Below, piece by piece: positions 46,807 to 57,012 of a stretch of 64,000 nt of DNA. This stretch comes from Vittaforma corneae ATCC 50505 (Eukaryota; Microsporidia; Nosematidae), in the NCBI RefSeq assembly GCF_000231115.1, contig NW_006889837.1:113271-177270 (forward strand), read 5' to 3'. The notes under the pieces are model-generated. The model worked only from the letters and a program-made list of their open reading frames with translations, made no database searches and was not told the DNA's origin. The stretch's first letter is position 1. Each line of letters opens with the position of its first letter. Made by a program: the position numbers and the translations under genes.

Positions 46807-47460
46807 ATGAGCTCGAAAGGTGAAGAGGCGAAGTCGGATAGGGGAACAGAGATAAAAGAGGAAAACAAGCCAAGAAGTGAGACGGATTCCTCTTCAAAGA
46901 AGAAAACCAGTCCTTTTTTATCATCTGAGATGAAGAGTGATGTTTCTGACGTAGAAACAAAATCATTTGCCAATAAGCAACAAGATTTTGCAGACAACAT
47001 TTTGAAAGAGAAGTCTATTTTTAATGCAGTTGGAAAGCTGTATTTTTTCAGCAATAAAACAAGCAAATTGGAGACGAGGGGCGAGGGCGAGTTTTACATT
47101 TTCAAGGATAAAGCAGAGATGTACAGACTAATGATGATACGTGATCAGTTCAAGCTTAAGGGATGCAATCATTATATTCTTCCAAACTGTCCATTAACAA
47201 GACCGACACAAACTAAAAATAGCTGGATCTGGACGGCATTGCAGGACAAGAGTGATGCAGAAAAGAACGAAGAGAAAACGCTTTATTTTGCCACATTTAG
47301 AGATGAAGACATTTCAAAGCTATTTGAGGAAAAATACAATCAAGCCAAAGAAGAAAATTTAAAAGCATTAGAATTAAGGAAGAACACAGGAAAAAGTAAA
47401 GCCAAAACGAATTACATAACAGAAAGAGAAAATGACGAAGCAGTCGAGGCTGAGAAATAA
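46807..47460 (+). CDS. YRB1: Ran-binding protein 1 (YRB1)
   Basis: Binds RanGTP through its Ran-binding domain and, with RanGAP, releases export complexes in the cytoplasm. 217 residues. After an acidic, charged 60-residue N-terminus comes the RanBD: FNAVGKLYFF.., TRGEGEFYIFKDKAEMYRLMMIRDQFKLKGCNHYILP, SWIWTALQDKSD and TLYFATFRDEDISKLFEEKYNQAKEE, in the family order. The C-terminal tail is charged. It complements Nup98 (5.1 kb) in nucleocytoplasmic transport. Confidence 0.92.
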   Translation: MSSKGEEAKSDRGTEIKEENKPRSETDSSSKKKTSPFLSSEMKSDVSDVETKSFANKQQDFADNILKEKSIFNAVGKLYFFSNKTSKLETRGEGEFYIFKDKAEMYRLMMIRDQFKLKGCNHYILPNCPLTRPTQTKNSWIWTALQDKSDAEKNEEKTLYFATFRDEDISKLFEEKYNQAKEENLKALELRKNTGKSKAKTNYITERENDEAVEAEK

Positions 47461-47517
47461 ATTATTATCAATATTTGATCATTTTCATTACAGTTTATAT
47501 GAAACTTGATGAAACCC

Positions 47518-49317
47518 ATGAAACTGAAAGGTTTCACAAATATTCCAATCAGGTTTTATTTTCAACAAAGCCTATCACAAATGGAATCGCTCAGGAGGTT
47601 TGATGAAGCGCTCAAAAAATTTGAAGAAAAGGTTGAGGAATACAAAAACAGTAAGAGCAATAAATCAACAAGCCTGTCGCAGGCCAAAGTTTTACAATAT
47701 TTTAGGGCAATGAAACAGAAAAGTTGTAGAGTATTACAGGGCAAGCGTATACATAGGATTATGGAACAGAAGAAGGAGTTTGAAAGCCAAAGCATGACTT
47801 TGGCCTGCAGTATAGAAGAAGGTATAAGTGAGCGAAACAAACACTCTCTAATCAATCAGCCAATAAGCAATGCACCAGATCGATCCATGGCTGAGCATTT
47901 AGTAGAAAAATCAGCAAATACTATTCAGGATCAAAATACTACCACTCAAAGTCAGCCCTTAGCTGGATCTATAGATTTGTCGGCAAACACACGTAGAATT
48001 TTCATAGTTCCTGCAGATTCTGGTGATTCTCCAGTAACTATGCCTGGATGTGTGAAATCTGATTTACATAACAGTAAACAATGTGCGATTAAAACTAAAG
48101 GGCCTAACTTTAAAGGATTGATCAGGGAATCATTATATTTGAGGAAATCGATATCCTTTACTGAGAATGGTGCTTCCGTAAAAAGAATGATTGATAATAA
48201 TTTTGAGTGCCGCACAAAAATTGAAGACGCTGACAGTACTGAAAATACAGGCAAGTATGCAGCTGAAAACGAGAAACCGAAGGGTGGAGATATAAATGAA
48301 AAAATCAAATATTCAAAAGAGTTTCTCACCCAATTTTTTGTTAATTTAAAGAAAAACAATGATGCGCAATTTGCTTTATGTGAAACACCAACGAAAAAGA
48401 CTGATGGCATGACAAAAAGTGATAAATCAGAAAGTACAGTGCAATATCATAGTATTAGAGGTTTAAATGGAAAGAGGACCGAATCGCCACCAGCATTCCA
48501 AGAGTCTGTGCATGGCAATACAGAGTTTTCAAAAACGTTAAACTATCCAATATTTACTAACATAACGGTCGACAGAAGGAAAACGTACGTAAATGCAAGG
48601 CCAAATTTGGTTTTAAACAGATTCAAAAGGAGAGGTAAAAATAGTACCACAACAAATGCAAGCGAACAAAAATTAATTTTGGCTGATAAGCATTCACTTG
48701 TCCAGCTAATGAAAGATAGAAATGAGATATATTCAAAAATTTGTGATAAAGCTCTAAAGGAAAAGCTAGAAAGCATTGATAGAAGGCTTTTTGAGAGCAT
48801 CTATGTACCATTCCCTGTAATTTGTGAATGCTGTGTTGATGGCAGAAGGTTTGATTTACATGATGATTTAAGGTTCGATAGCACAGTTTATCCAAGTGAG
48901 CTTAGGGATGTTCCATTGTTAGAAAGTGAAAAGATATATAGTATTGTCGAAAAATACTTAAAAGAAGACGACCTGAAAAAGGATAGGTCTAAATTCAAAG
49001 AGAAGATGGTACAGTTGCTGAAAAGGCAAGATTTTAAAAATGATCTGCCGGGTTTAATGAGTTTAACTAAAACTGATAGTGAAAATGAACCAAACACAGA
49101 AATGGTGGAAAGATTACTTTTAGTACTGAACAGAGGAGACATCCATACTGACTTGAGGCTGATAAGTCTTCTGGATAGAACAATTGAGACGTTATCGAAG
49201 TCGAAAGATCCATTCACTTGTAAGGTTGCAGTTAATATGGCTATCTGTAAAAAGTATGTGGAGGATTTTGTTGAGCTGAAGAGGATAATTGAAGAGTCTA
49301 CCAGTTTAAAGCTTTGA
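47518..49317 (+). CDS. Unrecognised charged protein
   Basis: About 599 residues, hydrophilic and Lys/Ser/Thr rich, with helical N- and C-termini and a disordered middle. Near residue 440 is a small Cys cluster (CECCVD). The last 130 residues (IYSIVEKYLKEDDLKK.. to ..ELKRIIEESTSLKL) look like an ordered helical domain. No family recognised. I start at the ATG that directly follows CCC (MKLKGFTN); an ATG three codons earlier and one 21 codons later (MESLRRF) are alternatives. Confidence 0.6.
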   Translation: MKLKGFTNIPIRFYFQQSLSQMESLRRFDEALKKFEEKVEEYKNSKSNKSTSLSQAKVLQYFRAMKQKSCRVLQGKRIHRIMEQKKEFESQSMTLACSIEEGISERNKHSLINQPISNAPDRSMAEHLVEKSANTIQDQNTTTQSQPLAGSIDLSANTRRIFIVPADSGDSPVTMPGCVKSDLHNSKQCAIKTKGPNFKGLIRESLYLRKSISFTENGASVKRMIDNNFECRTKIEDADSTENTGKYAAENEKPKGGDINEKIKYSKEFLTQFFVNLKKNNDAQFALCETPTKKTDGMTKSDKSESTVQYHSIRGLNGKRTESPPAFQESVHGNTEFSKTLNYPIFTNITVDRRKTYVNARPNLVLNRFKRRGKNSTTTNASEQKLILADKHSLVQLMKDRNEIYSKICDKALKEKLESIDRRLFESIYVPFPVICECCVDGRRFDLHDDLRFDSTVYPSELRDVPLLESEKIYSIVEKYLKEDDLKKDRSKFKEKMVQLLKRQDFKNDLPGLMSLTKTDSENEPNTEMVERLLLVLNRGDIHTDLRLISLLDRTIETLSKSKDPFTCKVAVNMAICKKYVEDFVELKRIIEESTSLKL

Positions 49318-49553
49318 AAACATGTCTGATGAGAAGTATTGAACAAATAATCTGATTCACACTGTTCAATTAATAAAATAGCATTAACTACCTCATTACA
49401 TTAAAACAGTGGATTATTCCCTATTAGTTTTAACACATTTATTGTGATAGATAATGTATTGCTTTATCTACGATAGAAAATGCAGCAAGCACAGTAACAG
49501 GCTTCAGTTATCTGCCCGTTTTATCATTAAAGCTTTAGATTAGCCTTCTGCCC

Positions 49554-49997
49554 ATGAAAGGAGGTCCCGAACAGTCACAGGAGTCTAAGACTAAAAATTT
49601 AGAATCTACACGGACAAATAGCAATTGCGCCGAAAAGTTAACTGCTGAAGATCATTCTGAAGATATTCTCCATGCTGAGGACGAACAGACTCGTTTAAGA
49701 GCTGTCTATGATGAATCTAAAGCAAAAAGTACAAATGTAACTGATGATAGCACAGAAAAGAAACCAAAGAGAATACCATTTTTTATTAGAATGCTAAATA
49801 GCATACATTTCTGCTTGGTTGGTGTTTTCCTGCTCCTTGCAATTAATTTTTTCTTTGAATACGCAAATATCAAAAATTACGAACTATTTGAAGCTGAAAG
49901 TCATGTTAAACTGGGAAAGGCACTAATTTGTGTTGTTCTGGCCATTTTCTTTGCATATGCAAAGGTTGTTTTGATGGAAAGTTATGCTGATCAATAA
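49554..49997 (+). CDS. Two-spanning membrane protein, unknown
   Basis: 147 residues. A charged, disordered 75-residue N-terminus leads to two close hydrophobic helices (SIHFCLVGVFLLLAINFFF and LGKALICVVLAIFFAYAKVVL) with a short loop between and almost no tail. It resembles small ER membrane subunits in shape only, and I cannot name it. CCC directly precedes the ATG. Confidence 0.6.
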   Translation: MKGGPEQSQESKTKNLESTRTNSNCAEKLTAEDHSEDILHAEDEQTRLRAVYDESKAKSTNVTDDSTEKKPKRIPFFIRMLNSIHFCLVGVFLLLAINFFFEYANIKNYELFEAESHVKLGKALICVVLAIFFAYAKVVLMESYADQ

Positions 49998-50256
49998 ATT
50001 AGTTTTTAATAAAGACACCTGTTCTACGACATTTTGATGAATTAGTTGAGATTGATTTAATACTATACCATATGATTTTTAGAATGCTTGCCATCGGAAG
50101 CATCTTACAACGACATCATCAAGACCAAGTTTAATATACAGGTTTGCACTATTTCATTTAAACTCTTTAGCACGAGCATTGGTAAACTGTAAGCTTGTTA
50201 CTTTATAGTGCATATTTTGTAAGTTTTGTTCAAAAATTTCCATCCCACTGTACTGA

Positions 50257-51975
50257 ATGATTATTGGGGACAAGAACAGAAAGCTTTTGGTTGCTGAAAA
50301 AGACGTAACTATCGTAAGAAGCTGTTCTATTATAAAATATGATGCTGAATACAATTCACAAACACATTCAACAGTTTTAGAACTACCCAGAGCATTCAAG
50401 AATAAGATCTACGACTACACAAACAGCAAGCTGATTTCAATACAAACAAATGAACAAAAGAGTGTTTCTTTGGGCAAAGTAGTAGACTATTTCAAAGTAG
50501 AGAAAGATTTTTTCTTTGTGAAGGAGGACAGGGCATCTAAATCATTGCACAGCATTGCCGGAAAATGTCTTTTAAGATTCAGCTCAGCATACCAGTTTGA
50601 AGGCTCGTTTCTCTATTTTATAAAAGATTATAGGTTCCATAAGTTTAACTTACTAACACTTGAGGAGTCTGAAATCAATATATCCCCAGACCTTAAAAGC
50701 AACGCACCGGTGGCTTTTTGTTGCAAGCGCGAAAACATATCTGAAAACGAGACTATAATTTTTGCTGATTATTTGAACAAAATATACATTCATAGTGAAG
50801 AAAAGCACAGGCTTTACCACTGGATGAGTAATAAAATAGTATATCTCAATGTTTATGATAGATACGTAATTGCTATCTCCAAGAAGGGCAATGTTGTTAG
50901 ATTTCACATTGATATTCAGAAAATTGAGCCTTTATTTAATTTCCATGGTATATATGTAGACGTCTCTTGCTCTGACAACAAGCTATATCTTCTAACTGAT
51001 TTTGAGTTTATTATATTTGATCTCGTTGTAGGCAATACTGTTTTTAAAGTGTATTTGATTGGTAGTTCTGAGTATAAAATCTCCAGGTTAGAGGCATATT
51101 CAGATAAGAGAAGTGATGATGTTTTCAACATGAAGAGGCATAGCAAAGTGGAAATTATGAACTTGATTGATTATGAAAATAAAAGGAATCATAAAGAAGT
51201 ATCCCCATCAAGTGGTATAAAGGAATATATAACATATATCCTTGAGAAACATCTTTTTGTTGTTGACGCTCATCTAAGGAAAGTAATTTCAATATTTAAG
51301 CTTGACGATAATTCAGCCTGTTTTGTTTGTGGGTCCATCTGTTTTTCATTTGTTCAAAGAAAATCGAATGTTATTCTAAAAATTTTCAAAGTTTTTACAA
51401 ATAGAATTATTCAGACCAAAACTGTTGAATTTTCGTGGAAAGGCAGCCTTGATCTGGCGAATATTTTCACTGTCAAGGACAAGTTATATCTACTAGTTTC
51501 ACAGAATGTCTACATTATTAACAAAATGGGGTTTTTAGAAATGGTTTACGACCATAAGAATTGTAAATCGTTGAAGTACTTTGAAGATTACATCTGTGCA
51601 ATTGATGAAAAAGGCATTTTTAATATCGCAACGCAGAAATACGAGGTGGTTCAGAAGAAGATAATGAACTGCTGCATATTTAAGAGCAGGCTACTATTTT
51701 ACATAGAAGACAAAGGAATATATTGTGATAAAAACAATGAAGCTTCTGAAAGGTGTCTTATTTTGCAAGTCAACAATGTGATAGACATGAAGGCTAAAGA
51801 CACTGACATTCTTGAAACTTTGCAATATATTGAGGGAAAATGCATTATAGTTGAGTATAGTTTTGAGAGGAACGAATCACTTGTTAAGTGTAACGAAGTA
51901 ACCGTTGAGAATCAGTCGAATAAGATTTTGTTGGAGAAGTTATGTGCATCAGGGTCAAACACAATGCTAGGTTAA
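50257..51975 (+). CDS. Possible WD-like beta-propeller protein
   Basis: 572 residues composed almost entirely of short alternating beta strands of 8-10 residues, with repeated blocks such as YVIAISKKGNVVRFHI, KLYLLTDFEFIIFDL, HLFVVDAHLRKVISIF, KLYLLVSQNVYIIN and YICAIDEKGIFNI. This pattern suggests one or two beta-propellers without clear GH/WD dipeptides. Candidates include divergent U3 snoRNP (UTP) proteins or coat/tether subunits; I do not choose one. CCC lies about ten bases before the ATG. Confidence 0.6.
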   Translation: MIIGDKNRKLLVAEKDVTIVRSCSIIKYDAEYNSQTHSTVLELPRAFKNKIYDYTNSKLISIQTNEQKSVSLGKVVDYFKVEKDFFFVKEDRASKSLHSIAGKCLLRFSSAYQFEGSFLYFIKDYRFHKFNLLTLEESEINISPDLKSNAPVAFCCKRENISENETIIFADYLNKIYIHSEEKHRLYHWMSNKIVYLNVYDRYVIAISKKGNVVRFHIDIQKIEPLFNFHGIYVDVSCSDNKLYLLTDFEFIIFDLVVGNTVFKVYLIGSSEYKISRLEAYSDKRSDDVFNMKRHSKVEIMNLIDYENKRNHKEVSPSSGIKEYITYILEKHLFVVDAHLRKVISIFKLDDNSACFVCGSICFSFVQRKSNVILKIFKVFTNRIIQTKTVEFSWKGSLDLANIFTVKDKLYLLVSQNVYIINKMGFLEMVYDHKNCKSLKYFEDYICAIDEKGIFNIATQKYEVVQKKIMNCCIFKSRLLFYIEDKGIYCDKNNEASERCLILQVNNVIDMKAKDTDILETLQYIEGKCIIVEYSFERNESLVKCNEVTVENQSNKILLEKLCASGSNTMLG

Positions 51976-52183
51976 GCTGTTCTTCTTGGATCTACAGTGT
52001 ATGAGCGTCATAGCCACATGCTGGCTAATATTTAGACTACTATTAAAATTTAGACTATAAAGCAGATTCTTGTCAACTGTTCTCAAGTACTAACATCTAT
52101 TTATTTCAAGCTAAGGAAAGAGCTAATAAGACGTAGTCTGTATCAAACATAAAAACAAGCATTCTTTTAATAAATTTACTAAA

Positions 52184-54277
52184 TTAAAGAGTCTCTCTGC
52201 CTTTCTCGGCTTCTTCGGGCTGTGGAGCCTTCTGTGAAGCTTGTATCTTGTTAACAAGCTCGGTAGAGGCATTTTGAACATTTTCAATCTGTGCCTGAAT
52301 TACTGCTGCAGTGATAGCTGCATTTCCCTTATTTTCATCCAACCACTTCTTGCTACCATCCAATATCGTTTCAAAATATGACTTGTCAAGGTCGCTAAGG
52401 CTGATTTGAGCATTTGACTTGGCCAAATTGAGCTGTGTTTCGAACTGTGAAAGTGCAGCTTCGAAATTCCTGAACTGTTCGAGCCTCTTTGCAGTCTCTT
52501 CGTCCTGTGCCTTGAATTTTTTCGCAGTCTCCAAGATCTGGTCGATCTTGTCCTTGGAAGGCTTGCCCAGTTCTGACTTAAAGACAGCACTTTCGGACAG
52601 CTTGGTGTCCGAGTCTTCAGCAGTAATCTTGAATGAATAATCGGCAAAATACTCAATCTTGACAAGAATCTGTGGCACGCCCTTAGGCTTCGGATTCTTC
52701 AAGGTAAGAAGAAGCTTACCAATCTTTTCGTTATCATCAAACATCGGCCTCACACCCATGGCAACATCAATCAAAATATTAGTTTGATTGTCATATACCG
52801 TAGTAAACGTCTTTGTTGCTTCTGTTGGGATAGAAATGTTCTGTGCAATGAGATGCTCGAAAGATCCATCTGCCAGCTTAATACCGATCGGAAGAGGCAC
52901 GGCACCAAGAACCATGATTGAAGAATCACCCGAATTAGGATCAGAGTTAACACAAATCTTGCATGCACCCATACCAACAGCCTTATCAGCATCAATCTCA
53001 TCGAAGATAGAAGCATTCTTACAAGCTGAGCGGAGAAGATCTCTAATATAGGGGATTCTAGTCGAACCACCAACAAGAATAACCTTTTTAATTTGAGAAG
53101 TCAATGAATCATTCTTCTCTTTGAAAAGCCCCTCAATCTCGTCAAATAAAAGATGGCTAATGCGCTTATAGATGGGTTCAAGTAACTGATTGAATCTCGA
53201 ATGACTAAGTGTGAAAGTAATGCTAGTTTGGTCTCTAAACCAGAACTTTTCAGAAACAGTCACCTCAGTTTTGGAGTTTCTTTGCTCATCACAAAGCCTA
53301 ATCTTAAGAGCCTCCACAAATAGTCTAAGTCTAAGCTCATCCTCCCTGGTTTCTATTTTGTGGCCTTGGCCTTCAGCAATCTTAATAAACTCTTTGCAAA
53401 TGTAAGTGTTCACATTTTCTCCACCTAAAAAATTGTCTCCAACGAATCTATTCGCAACAATGTTCGACTCGTATTTACCAGGTTCGTCATCTGATTTCTC
53501 CTTAATAACCTCAACCACTGAAATATCAAGGGTACCACCTCCGAAGTCAAATACCATAATCTTCTCTTCCACATCGATAGTGAATAAATGCTCATCAACA
53601 TATGAGACACATGCAGCAATAGGCTCCTTGGTGATAATTGGATCGGCAAATCCTGCATTGATTCCTGCAGCTTTTACCTCTTCGTCCTGGACTGTAGTAA
53701 AGTATACCGGTGTTGAAATGCAAGTGGAAGTAATATCAATATTCAATTCATCTAGTCTGCTCTTGATTTCTCCAAGGACCATACTTGAGAGCTGTGTGGG
53801 TGTGAACTCGTATTCTTTACCAGCAATAGTAACTGGGACTACGTAGTAGCCCTTTCCGGCCTCGGTCTTGTGGCGGATTGGATATGTAACCTCGTTAGCA
53901 AATCCAGCAAGCCTGCTCTTCTGCTCTATCTTGTCAATACCAACAATCCTCTTGAAACCTCCAAGATAGCGATGGGGGTCAGGAAGAAGCTCATTAAGCT
54001 TGTTGGCAGCATATCCGACCTTATACAGAGGTGTCTGTGACTGAGAATCCACCTCTCCCGTAAAATAAATGGTGGATGGAATAGTCTTCTTATCTGGAGA
54101 GCCAAACGTCAGATAGTCGTAGCTCTTCGTATCTGGATAGTACACCGCAACACAAGAAAATGTAGTTCCAAGATCTATTCCAACGTACGCCTTGGTCAAG
54201 CACAGAGCACTTTGCAGCATACATATGCATGAAAGGATCTTCAGCATGACTACCTTTCCTTTTTCAGCATGGATCAT
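52184..54277 (-). CDS. Secretory-pathway HSP70 (BiP-like)
   Basis: Hsp70 chaperone with an N-terminal hydrophobic signal (LKILSCICMLQSALCLTKA) leading into AYVGIDLGTTFSCVAV, the phosphate-1 loop. Phosphate-2 is VFDFGGGTLDISVV and the adenosine loop is VILVGGSTRIPYIRDLL, followed by a substrate-binding domain and helical lid. Total about 697 residues. The sequence is divergent and the C-terminus ends EEAEKGRETL, with no KDEL/HDEL-like ER retention signal. The start is fixed by AAATTT and GGGGG directly upstream. C-ending codons are more frequent than in its neighbours, typical of high expression. Confidence 0.9.
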   Translation of the reverse strand: MIHAEKGKVVMLKILSCICMLQSALCLTKAYVGIDLGTTFSCVAVYYPDTKSYDYLTFGSPDKKTIPSTIYFTGEVDSQSQTPLYKVGYAANKLNELLPDPHRYLGGFKRIVGIDKIEQKSRLAGFANEVTYPIRHKTEAGKGYYVVPVTIAGKEYEFTPTQLSSMVLGEIKSRLDELNIDITSTCISTPVYFTTVQDEEVKAAGINAGFADPIITKEPIAACVSYVDEHLFTIDVEEKIMVFDFGGGTLDISVVEVIKEKSDDEPGKYESNIVANRFVGDNFLGGENVNTYICKEFIKIAEGQGHKIETREDELRLRLFVEALKIRLCDEQRNSKTEVTVSEKFWFRDQTSITFTLSHSRFNQLLEPIYKRISHLLFDEIEGLFKEKNDSLTSQIKKVILVGGSTRIPYIRDLLRSACKNASIFDEIDADKAVGMGACKICVNSDPNSGDSSIMVLGAVPLPIGIKLADGSFEHLIAQNISIPTEATKTFTTVYDNQTNILIDVAMGVRPMFDDNEKIGKLLLTLKNPKPKGVPQILVKIEYFADYSFKITAEDSDTKLSESAVFKSELGKPSKDKIDQILETAKKFKAQDEETAKRLEQFRNFEAALSQFETQLNLAKSNAQISLSDLDKSYFETILDGSKKWLDENKGNAAITAAVIQAQIENVQNASTELVNKIQASQKAPQPEEAEKGRETL

Positions 54278-54278
54278 A

Positions 54279-54296
54279 CCCCCAACAAAAAAATTT
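54279..54296 (-). promoter_or_regulatory. AAATTT and GGG start-site signals of HSP70
   Basis: On the minus strand AAATTT (54291-54296) is followed by GGGGG (54279-54283), two bases before the ATG. The G-run variant of the motif is seen only here. Confidence 0.55.
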
Positions 54297-54974
54297 CTAT
54301 ATATAAAAAAATTAGCCAATGAACGTTCAATATTTGTATTTTGGACTGAGAAATGGCCAATATATCACGCAAACAAATATAAAATACTTAAACTTTGACG
54401 ATTAAACATTGCATATAGTTGTGCAAGAGATTGTGACTTTTTATGCTCTAATTCGTTTTTAAAAATCAAAAAGTAATTTGTTTATAGCATGTTTTAATAG
54501 TTAATGCTAATTAAATTATCCAAGAAAAGCAAAAGAGCATCAAGTCTGATTTTCCTTAGTAATACTGCTAATATGACATCTCAGCTACTGGCATAACACA
54601 GTAGATATTAAAATGACGCGGATTTGTTAAACCACCACAGGAACTGCTCAACTTTGCAATTTATGCAAGAGATGCAGTTAGTATAGTGGATGCACTATGC
54701 TTACTTTTGTAAATAATTGGATATGATATTTGGACACCACACTAAAATCGATGTATATGCCTAAAAGTTAAAATGAGTTTATTTTATACAGCTCCATCTC
54801 TAATTTTTTCGCAGGCGAACTAAAAAGCATTATCTGCAAAGAGCCAATTGGCTAATATGAAGCCAAAGCCAGTGTTAATGCAGATATTATAATAAACACA
54901 AATGCCTTCAATTTAAAACATGGTATGATAGCACACCATGCTGATAAAAATAAATGTAGAGCAACTCACCAGGT
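54297..54974. other. Intergenic region, nothing firm
   Basis: About 680 AT-rich bases between HSP70 and NAP1 genes. A tRNA-like A-box string (AGTATAGTGGAT near 54676, also near 44580) is not followed by a T-arm. No open frame was recognised. Confidence 0.4.
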
Positions 54975-55514
54975 TTATTCAGATTCCATCTCGGCTAAGA
55001 ATAGCATATCAACATAAAATTCATACAAAATATCAAATGCCTCAAAGTCGTCGTCTTCATTTTCAAAAAAGTCAAAAAGTGGGCAATTTCCCTTTTCATT
55101 TTTCCATATTATTTTTGTTGTTTCGGGCTCTTGTTCAAACAAATAAATTGTCTTTTCCAATACTGTATTCTCAACGTACTCGTTTTCGTGAAGCTCCAAT
55201 ACAACCTTCATTTTGAAGTTGTCCAAATACTCTGCCTTTATAAACTTCAAAAACGAAAAATCAACACTTTGGTCATCTTTTAGCGGAAAAAACTCCCTCA
55301 GTGGATCAAAGTTTGCAAAAACTCTTGAATAAAACTCGTTGAGCTCTTCTGGTGTAAATTCCTCGCGTATGATTCTGTCTCTTCTCTCGAGAAGCTCTGT
55401 AATCTTTTTGTGGTGGCTGAGCTTCAGACTAAAATCGTCTTCAACATACTTTGAAGTGTAATCATCAAGCTCCTGTTGAAGTTTGGCAAATTGCTGCTTA
55501 ATCTTGTCCTGCAT
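54975..55514 (-). CDS. NAP1/SET-family histone chaperone
   Basis: Histone chaperone that handles H2A-H2B during chromatin assembly. 179 residues, a SET-like short version. A long dimerisation helix (KIKQQFAKLQQELDDYTSKYV..ERRDRIIREEFTPEELNEFYSRVFANF) is followed by the NAP earmuff domain (YLDNFKMKVVLELHENEYVENTVLEKTIYLF), then TTKIIWKNEKGNCPLFDFF and the characteristic acidic tail. The ATG follows CCCC directly. Together with CHD and RTF1 it forms part of the chromatin set in this window. Confidence 0.8.
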   Translation of the reverse strand: MQDKIKQQFAKLQQELDDYTSKYVEDDFSLKLSHHKKITELLERRDRIIREEFTPEELNEFYSRVFANFDPLREFFPLKDDQSVDFSFLKFIKAEYLDNFKMKVVLELHENEYVENTVLEKTIYLFEQEPETTKIIWKNEKGNCPLFDFFENEDDDFEAFDILYEFYVDMLFLAEMESE

Positions 55515-55674
55515 GGGGACAAAATTTTTATCAACTTGAATTATGAATAAACTTAAAAGCATAAAGATGATATCACTGATATTATTGGACAAAAGGATTG
55601 CTTAAAGTGTTAACTTTACAGTAGGAACACCAGCTGTATATCTCCTTAACTTAAAGTTAATTTATTTGAGAAGG

Positions 55675-56586
55675 CTATCTTCCTATTCCAGTAAACTGGA
55701 AATAGAAATTACCATTTTTTCTAATCCAGCGAATTCTTCCATCGATAACATCCTTGAAAAAGACAACTGCAGCCTCGTCGTGTGTCTTTTTCTTAGACGA
55801 ATCTTTCGACATCTTCTCTGCAAGAAGATCCAAAAATGCACCACAGGAATCAAATCTTCCGAGAATATAATACTCTTTAATTGCATCCTGATCAATATAT
55901 TCCCAACAATTTTCAAACATAGCACTTGGGTTAATGTCCTTAATATCAATGTATCCTCTAAACAAATTTGAGAGATTGACAGCCTTTGACAGTGTAGATG
56001 GTTTAACCGGTATTCTGATAAATTCAAATGCGGACTTTGGATTAGTTTCCTCAATGCTTTTACTCAGCAAAAATTTGCCAATTTTTGGATTTCCAAAAAT
56101 GCAAATCTTTTTAAAGACAGACAAGCGGGAAATATCAGCCAGTACTTCAATATTTTCGTTTTTAGTCCATGAAAGATCCATTTGAAATGAATTGCTGATA
56201 AAGTTCATACACATAAAAATTTTTTTAGAATTTTTCTTCAAGATTTCTTCGCATTGTCTACTTCGACTGGAATCAATATCTCTGAAATCTACGATCTCAA
56301 CAAAAGCATCACAATTTTTTTCGAATATGCACTTTTCTAACTCAGAGATAAATGCTGGATCTTCTGAATCAACTGACGTGGTTTGGTTACGCTCTTGCGT
56401 AGCTTCTTTAATTTTCCTAAGCTGCTCCTTTTCCTCATCGGTCATCAGATAATCTTTCGGAATCTTCGTAACATTCTTGTGCTTTTTCCTCATTTCTCTT
56501 TTTAGCTTTGCTTCTTTCCTGGCATTCCTCACTGCGGTTCTTGTTTTTTTTCTTTCACTTACTCTCTTTGAAGTTCTTTTTGCCAT
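55675..56586 (-). CDS. NUG1/nucleostemin-like protein with degenerate GTPase
   Basis: 60S ribosome biogenesis factor of the circularly permuted GTPase family. 303 residues versus about 520. A Lys/Arg-rich nucleolar N-terminus (KRTSKRVSERKKTRTAVRNARKEAKLKREMRKKHKN) precedes LEKCIFEKNCDAFVEIVDFRDI, the family's I-E-x-x-D-V-x-x-x-V-D-x-R-D helix-strand. G4 (NKxD) is replaced by NFIS, G1 (GxxxxGKS/T) is GNPKIGKF, and no DxxG is found. The C-terminal domain YYILGRFDSCGAFLDLLAEKM..DEAAVVFFKDVIDGRIRW is well conserved. It probably no longer hydrolyses GTP. Confidence 0.75.
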   Translation of the reverse strand: MAKRTSKRVSERKKTRTAVRNARKEAKLKREMRKKHKNVTKIPKDYLMTDEEKEQLRKIKEATQERNQTTSVDSEDPAFISELEKCIFEKNCDAFVEIVDFRDIDSSRSRQCEEILKKNSKKIFMCMNFISNSFQMDLSWTKNENIEVLADISRLSVFKKICIFGNPKIGKFLLSKSIEETNPKSAFEFIRIPVKPSTLSKAVNLSNLFRGYIDIKDINPSAMFENCWEYIDQDAIKEYYILGRFDSCGAFLDLLAEKMSKDSSKKKTHDEAAVVFFKDVIDGRIRWIRKNGNFYFQFTGIGR

Positions 56587-56733
56587 TTAGCAATCTGTGA
56601 CAAGGCCAGTCAGGCCAAGAACACAAAGTATTAAATTTGCACTTCTTGTAGCTTTTGTAAACCAGTGCAGATCTATGCTGGGAGTAGGGTATACTTTTAT
56701 GGCTGCACATTTTCGGCCCCTAAAGATAGATAA

Positions 56734-57012
56734 ATGATATTCCTTGAGTACTTCAAAAGACATCTGAGCAAGACAGTCACAATTGTGCTTAAAAATGAAA
56801 TGAAAATTACGGGAATACTCAATAACGTAGACCACTTTCTGAATTTACAGGTTACAGCTGCAAAAATAGAACACGATGGGATGGGACTGCAGAAATTAGA
56901 TTTATGCTCAATTCGAGGATCGTCTGTAAAGTTTGTGGAATTAGAAAAGAACGAAGATCTTGAAAGGAGGGTTTCCGAGGCTACTCTTTTGAGGTTTAGT
57001 TTTGACAAGTGA
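56734..57012 (+). CDS. LSM2: LSM2, U6 snRNA and mRNA-decay Lsm ring subunit
   Basis: Part of the Lsm2-8 ring on U6 snRNA and the Lsm1-7 ring in mRNA decay. 92 residues. Sm1 motif: MIFLEYFKRHLSKTVTIVLKNEMKITGILNNVDHFLNLQVTAA. Sm2 motif: LDLCSIRGSSVKFVEL, with the IRGSxV sequence that is characteristic of LSM2. CCCC lies upstream of the ATG. Its presence indicates that a spliceosome is retained, which matters for the intron and snRNA candidates in this window; DCP2 at 14 kb is in the same decay pathway. Confidence 0.93.
   Translation: MIFLEYFKRHLSKTVTIVLKNEMKITGILNNVDHFLNLQVTAAKIEHDGMGLQKLDLCSIRGSSVKFVELEKNEDLERRVSEATLLRFSFDK

Noticed and set aside
54670..54760. Second tRNA-like A-box near the HSP70 upstream region
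   Set aside because: No T-arm or acceptor pairing could be found.
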